Shown here in pieces: positions 5,420-6,837 of a DNA stretch of 6,837 nt. Numbering within the stretch: position 1 is the stretch's first letter; the number at the start of each line of letters is the position of its first letter. This stretch comes from Candidatus Nanohalarchaeota archaeon. GTDB taxonomy: Archaea; EX4484-52; B79-G9. The DNA lies in contig JAUVEK010000074.1 in NCBI GenBank assembly GCA_030594795.1, forward strand, positions 1-6,837, in the 5' to 3' direction. Below the pieces are notes generated by a model, which had not been told where the DNA came from, did no database searches, and saw only the letters and a list, made by a program, of their open reading frames with translations. A program made the position numbers and the translations under genes.

Positions 5420-5680
5420 ATGAAAAAGGTCCTTATTATAATCTTTGTGTTCTTGCTATGCTTCTCGTTCTTAATAATCCCTGCCTTGGCTGACGACGAT
5501 GATGACGATGATGATGACGACGATGATGATGACGATGATGATGACGATGATGATGACGATGACAGGAGAATAAGGAAAAGAGGACATTATTGGGACCATA
5601 AAAGCGGCATAACTGCAATCGACCCAACTGAATTGGGCGGCATCGTCACAACTCCGATAGGAATAACGCCAACACACTGA
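5420..5680 (+). CDS. Exported poly-aspartate protein, C-terminus replaced at a chimeric junction
   Basis: ATG 5420, with its own TATA box, opens a frame to TGA 5678-5680 (86 aa). Residues 1-24 are a classical signal peptide: MKK, a long hydrophobic core and A-L-A before the predicted cut. The mature chain begins with 24 aspartates in a row (25-48), then a basic patch RRIRKRGHYWDHK (49-61) and a neutral tail. Outside the cell such a polyanion could bind calcium or other cations, or mineral surfaces; this is inference and no family is recognised. The basic patch may pair with the acidic run or the membrane. The last few codons and the stop fall in the region where the bacterial pilin sequence takes over (about 5662-5675), so the true C-terminus is probably missing. 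Treat it as a partial gene. Confidence 0.65.
   Translation: MKKVLIIIFVFLLCFSFLIIPALADDDDDDDDDDDDDDDDDDDDDDDDRRIRKRGHYWDHKSGITAIDPTELGGIVTTPIGITPTH
5492..5563 (+). repeat. Low-complexity GAC/GAT tract (24 Asp codons)
   Basis: Seventy-two bases made only of GAC and GAT codons, largely as a 12-base unit GACGATGATGAT repeated with small changes. The mixed codons argue that aspartate itself is selected, but such a tract can also grow and shrink by slippage. Its length in the assembly may be wrong. Confidence 0.9.
5660..5675. other. Probable chimeric junction: archaeal DNA to GC-rich bacterial DNA
   Basis: To the left the poly-Asp gene and archaeal codon use (GGA, ATA) are intact. To the right the complement reads the hydrophobic start of a PilX-like protein, LLVVLILSVLAL, in GC-rich DNA. 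The PilX frame leaves its family pattern at about 5664 and stops at 5646. The rightward frame ends a few codons inside the bacterial sequence. No inverted repeat, tRNA end, integrase or target duplication marks the point. Confidence 0.75.
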
Positions 5681-5768
5681 GGATCAGCACCACCAGCAGG
5701 GTGGTCACCATGGCGAAACCCTCGCGGTTGGGCATGTTGGTTGTGGTTTTTGTCTCGGTATGGCTCAT
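5664..5768 (-). CDS. pilX: PilX-like minor pilin, N-terminal fragment
   Basis: From ATG 5768 the frame reads 35 plausible residues: a polar leader (MSHTETKTTTNMPNRE), then GFAMVTTLLVVLILSVLAL. This is the hydrophobic N-terminal segment of the PilX family, which like pilins has a single membrane helix but with weaker prepilin processing signals. GGGAG at 5775-5779, six bases before the ATG, is a good ribosome binding site. After about residue 35 the sequence changes to archaeal DNA and the frame stops at 5648-5646, so about four-fifths or more of a normal PilX is absent. It lies 51 bases downstream of the PilW-like gene, in the usual pilV-pilW-pilX order. PilX proteins help assemble type IV pili with PilV, PilW and PilY1. 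The loss is most likely an assembly artefact, not decay. Confidence 0.7.
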
Positions 5769-5819
5769 GTTCTGCTCCCGGTCCTGGCTTTTGATTTGAA
5801 CAATTTCAGTCAATCCGGA

Positions 5820-6401
5820 TCACCCGTTGCGCAGGGCGATGCGGGTGGTGTAGGTCACGGGTTCTCCCTGGCTGGTTTCGCCCTGGATGGTGATGCCCAC
5901 GAAGCGGACCAGCGTCCGGTTCGCCGCGGACAGGGGAACCGCGGCCAACGGGTTCCCGTCGACGTCGAAATAGGTAAAGGTCAGGTTCTGGACCCCTTGC
6001 AGAACGATCTGGTCGCCCGTTCCGTTGTTCCGGATCAGGTCTCCGGCGGCAAACCGGTAGGAAATGTTTTCATCGGGTCCGGTGTCCGCGAAATCGGAAT
6101 CCCCGTTCAAGTCCATCCGGCACTGCAGCTGGTTGTCGTCCGCGATGGCGAAATAATCGAATCCCGCCTCGCCGGGGTCGCAGCCGGCGGAACGGATTTC
6201 CCGCGTCACCAGGGACATGATCGCCCTCATGGACTGCTGATACTGCGCCCGTTCCCGGGTCTCACTGTAGCTGTTGCGCGCTCCGGTCAAAAAGCCGAAA
6301 AGAACAGCCATGATGACGCCGAAAATCGCCAGGGAGATCATCAACTCAGTAAGAGTCATGCCCCGTCGGTTGATCTTCTTGAATGTTTTCATCGTACTCA
6401 T
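5820..6401 (-). CDS. pilW: PilW-like type IV pilus minor pilin (pseudopilin)
   Basis: 193 residues, ATG 6401 to TGA 5822-5820. The type III signal is clear: leader MSTMKTFKKINRRG, cut after Gly14, then MTLTELMISLAIFGVIM with Glu19 at the +5 position and a hydrophobic helix to about residue 38. Residues 58-76, including VTREIRSAGCDP, are a strong PilW signature. Asp97, Asn99, Asp101 and Asp103 in DLNGDSD form an EF-hand-like loop that may bind calcium. Cys74 and Cys94 could form a disulfide in the periplasm. The C-terminal strands (VRFVGITIQG, TTRIALRN) are typical of the pilin head. PilW is part of the minor-pilin complex that primes pilus assembly in the inner membrane. It starts 13 bases after the PilV-like stop, with AGGGG seven bases before the ATG; ATG 6392 is an alternative start. 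Confidence 0.88.
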   Translation of the reverse strand: MSTMKTFKKINRRGMTLTELMISLAIFGVIMAVLFGFLTGARNSYSETRERAQYQQSMRAIMSLVTREIRSAGCDPGEAGFDYFAIADDNQLQCRMDLNGDSDFADTGPDENISYRFAAGDLIRNNGTGDQIVLQGVQNLTFTYFDVDGNPLAAVPLSAANRTLVRFVGITIQGETSQGEPVTYTTRIALRNG

Positions 6402-6414
6402 TCCCGTTCCCCTG

Positions 6415-6819
6415 TCAGCGCGTGGACATCAAGTCGGTGATGGTGAGCGTTTCCTGGGCGCCGTCGTTCTGCCAGGTCGTTGTCACGACGACCCGGTCCA
6501 GGCCGAAAGCCACGTTGGTCACCCGGACGGTCCAGGCGATCTGGCCTGCCTGACCTTCGGAATCAACGGCGTTGCCGAAGCCCATTCCCTTGGTTCTCTC
6601 CATGTGCATCTGGGCCAACACGATGCTCTGGGTCGCCCGGTCCGCCTCTGAAACCTGGTCACGGGACCTGTGCTGGATGACGGCGATGGGTAGCACGCCC
6701 ACCGTCAGGATCATCAACACCATCAGGATCTCCACCAGGCTGAAGCCGTCACGACCAAATCCGGGCAGGTGCCCGCAAGCCAACGTCCGTCTGATTTTTC
6801 GGTTCATTTTCTGCAGCAT
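6415..6819 (-). CDS. pilV: PilV-like type IV pilus minor pilin (pseudopilin)
   Basis: 134 residues, ATG 6819 to TGA 6417-6415. A basic leader (MLQKMNRKIRR, ending GRDG) is followed by the prepilin site Gly25/Phe26, FSLVEILMVLMILTVGVLPI, with Glu30 at +5. The membrane helix runs to about residue 46. The F-S-L-V-E-I-L start and the early V-G-V-L-P match PilV. The head is short and has no cysteine in the mature part. Segments AQMHMERTKGMG and WTVRVTNVAFGLDRVVVTTTW fit the helix-then-strands layout of the family, the latter (V-V-V-T-T-T-W) being common in PilV. It should be cut and methylated by PilD and act with the PilW- and PilX-like proteins downstream. A perfect GGAGGTG ribosome binding site stands eight bases before the ATG. 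Confidence 0.85.
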   Translation of the reverse strand: MLQKMNRKIRRTLACGHLPGFGRDGFSLVEILMVLMILTVGVLPIAVIQHRSRDQVSEADRATQSIVLAQMHMERTKGMGFGNAVDSEGQAGQIAWTVRVTNVAFGLDRVVVTTTWQNDGAQETLTITDLMSTR

Positions 6820-6827
6820 GGCTAGTG

Positions 6828-6834
6828 CACCTCC
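6828..6834 (-). promoter_or_regulatory. Ribosome binding site GGAGGTG of the PilV-like gene
   Basis: A full bacterial Shine-Dalgarno sequence eight bases before ATG 6819. It favours this start over the in-frame ATG four codons later. Confidence 0.8.
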
Positions 6835-6837
6835 ACA

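Noticed and set aside
5492..5563. CRISPR-like short repeats
   Set aside because: The units are contiguous 12-base codon repeats with no spacers, so it is a coding low-complexity tract.
5436..5677. Minus-strand frames rich in His or Ile/Val opposite the aspartate run
   Set aside because: They are the complement of the GAC/GAT repeat. The plus strand has a promoter, a start and a signal peptide.
5646..5768. Lateral transfer of a pilin operon into the archaeon
   Set aside because: The PilX-like gene is cut at its 35th residue exactly where an archaeal gene is also cut, and no mobile element or attachment site is seen. A technical chimera explains this more simply.
5760..6440. A 226-codon open frame on the plus strand opposite the pilin genes
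   Set aside because: It is the antisense of the PilW-like gene, kept open by high GC. It lacks any recognisable domain, while the minus strand has prepilin signals and ribosome binding sites.

Overview
The window looks like two unrelated pieces of DNA joined together. Bases 1 to about 5665 read as an archaeal chromosome of moderate GC (one 60-base line inside the ATPase gene counts to 48%). The archaeal signs are a proteasome-activating nucleotidase (PAN) with a C-terminal HbYX motif, TATA boxes of the TTTATATA type placed 26-32 bases before start codons with little or no leader, and a GGGGTGA ribosome binding site. Bases from about 5670 to 6837 are GC-rich (one 60-base line counts to 67%). 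They hold a bacterial type IV pilus minor-pseudopilin operon, with a strong GGAGGTG Shine-Dalgarno site, of the kind found in Proteobacteria and Desulfobacterota. The join cuts two reading frames at the same place, so a chimeric assembly or amplification chimera is much more likely than a real gene transfer.

Archaeal part, left to right. The C-terminal half of an MscS-family mechanosensitive channel enters from the left edge and is followed 13 bases later by PAN, the AAA+ unfoldase that feeds the archaeal 20S proteasome. Converging on PAN from the minus strand is an AT-rich stretch with an unrecognised protein. Its reading frame is interrupted by a single in-frame TAG and stays open on both sides (161 codons, TAG, then 86 codons). 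Upstream of it on the same strand is a full-length CTP synthase (pyrG, 543 aa). A compact two-way promoter separates pyrG from a rightward gene for an 86-aa membrane protein. Next comes a probable two-gene operon of an unrecognised 93-aa protein and a 189-aa protein with an N-terminal zinc ribbon and a C-terminal Hsp20-like beta-sandwich. The last archaeal gene encodes an exported protein with 24 consecutive aspartates right after its signal peptide; its true C-terminus is lost at the join.

Bacterial part, all on the minus strand: a PilV-like pseudopilin (134 aa), a PilW-like pseudopilin (193 aa) and the first about 35 residues of a PilX-like protein, in the usual pilV-pilW-pilX order. Such proteins act together as the priming complex at the tip of type IV pili.

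The points most worth following are the in-frame amber codon (pyrrolysine decoding, a nonsense mutation, or two separate genes), the poly-aspartate exported protein with a palindrome at its start site, and the chimeric junction, which decides how the right end should be read. I do not see a clear, complete new multi-gene system in this window.
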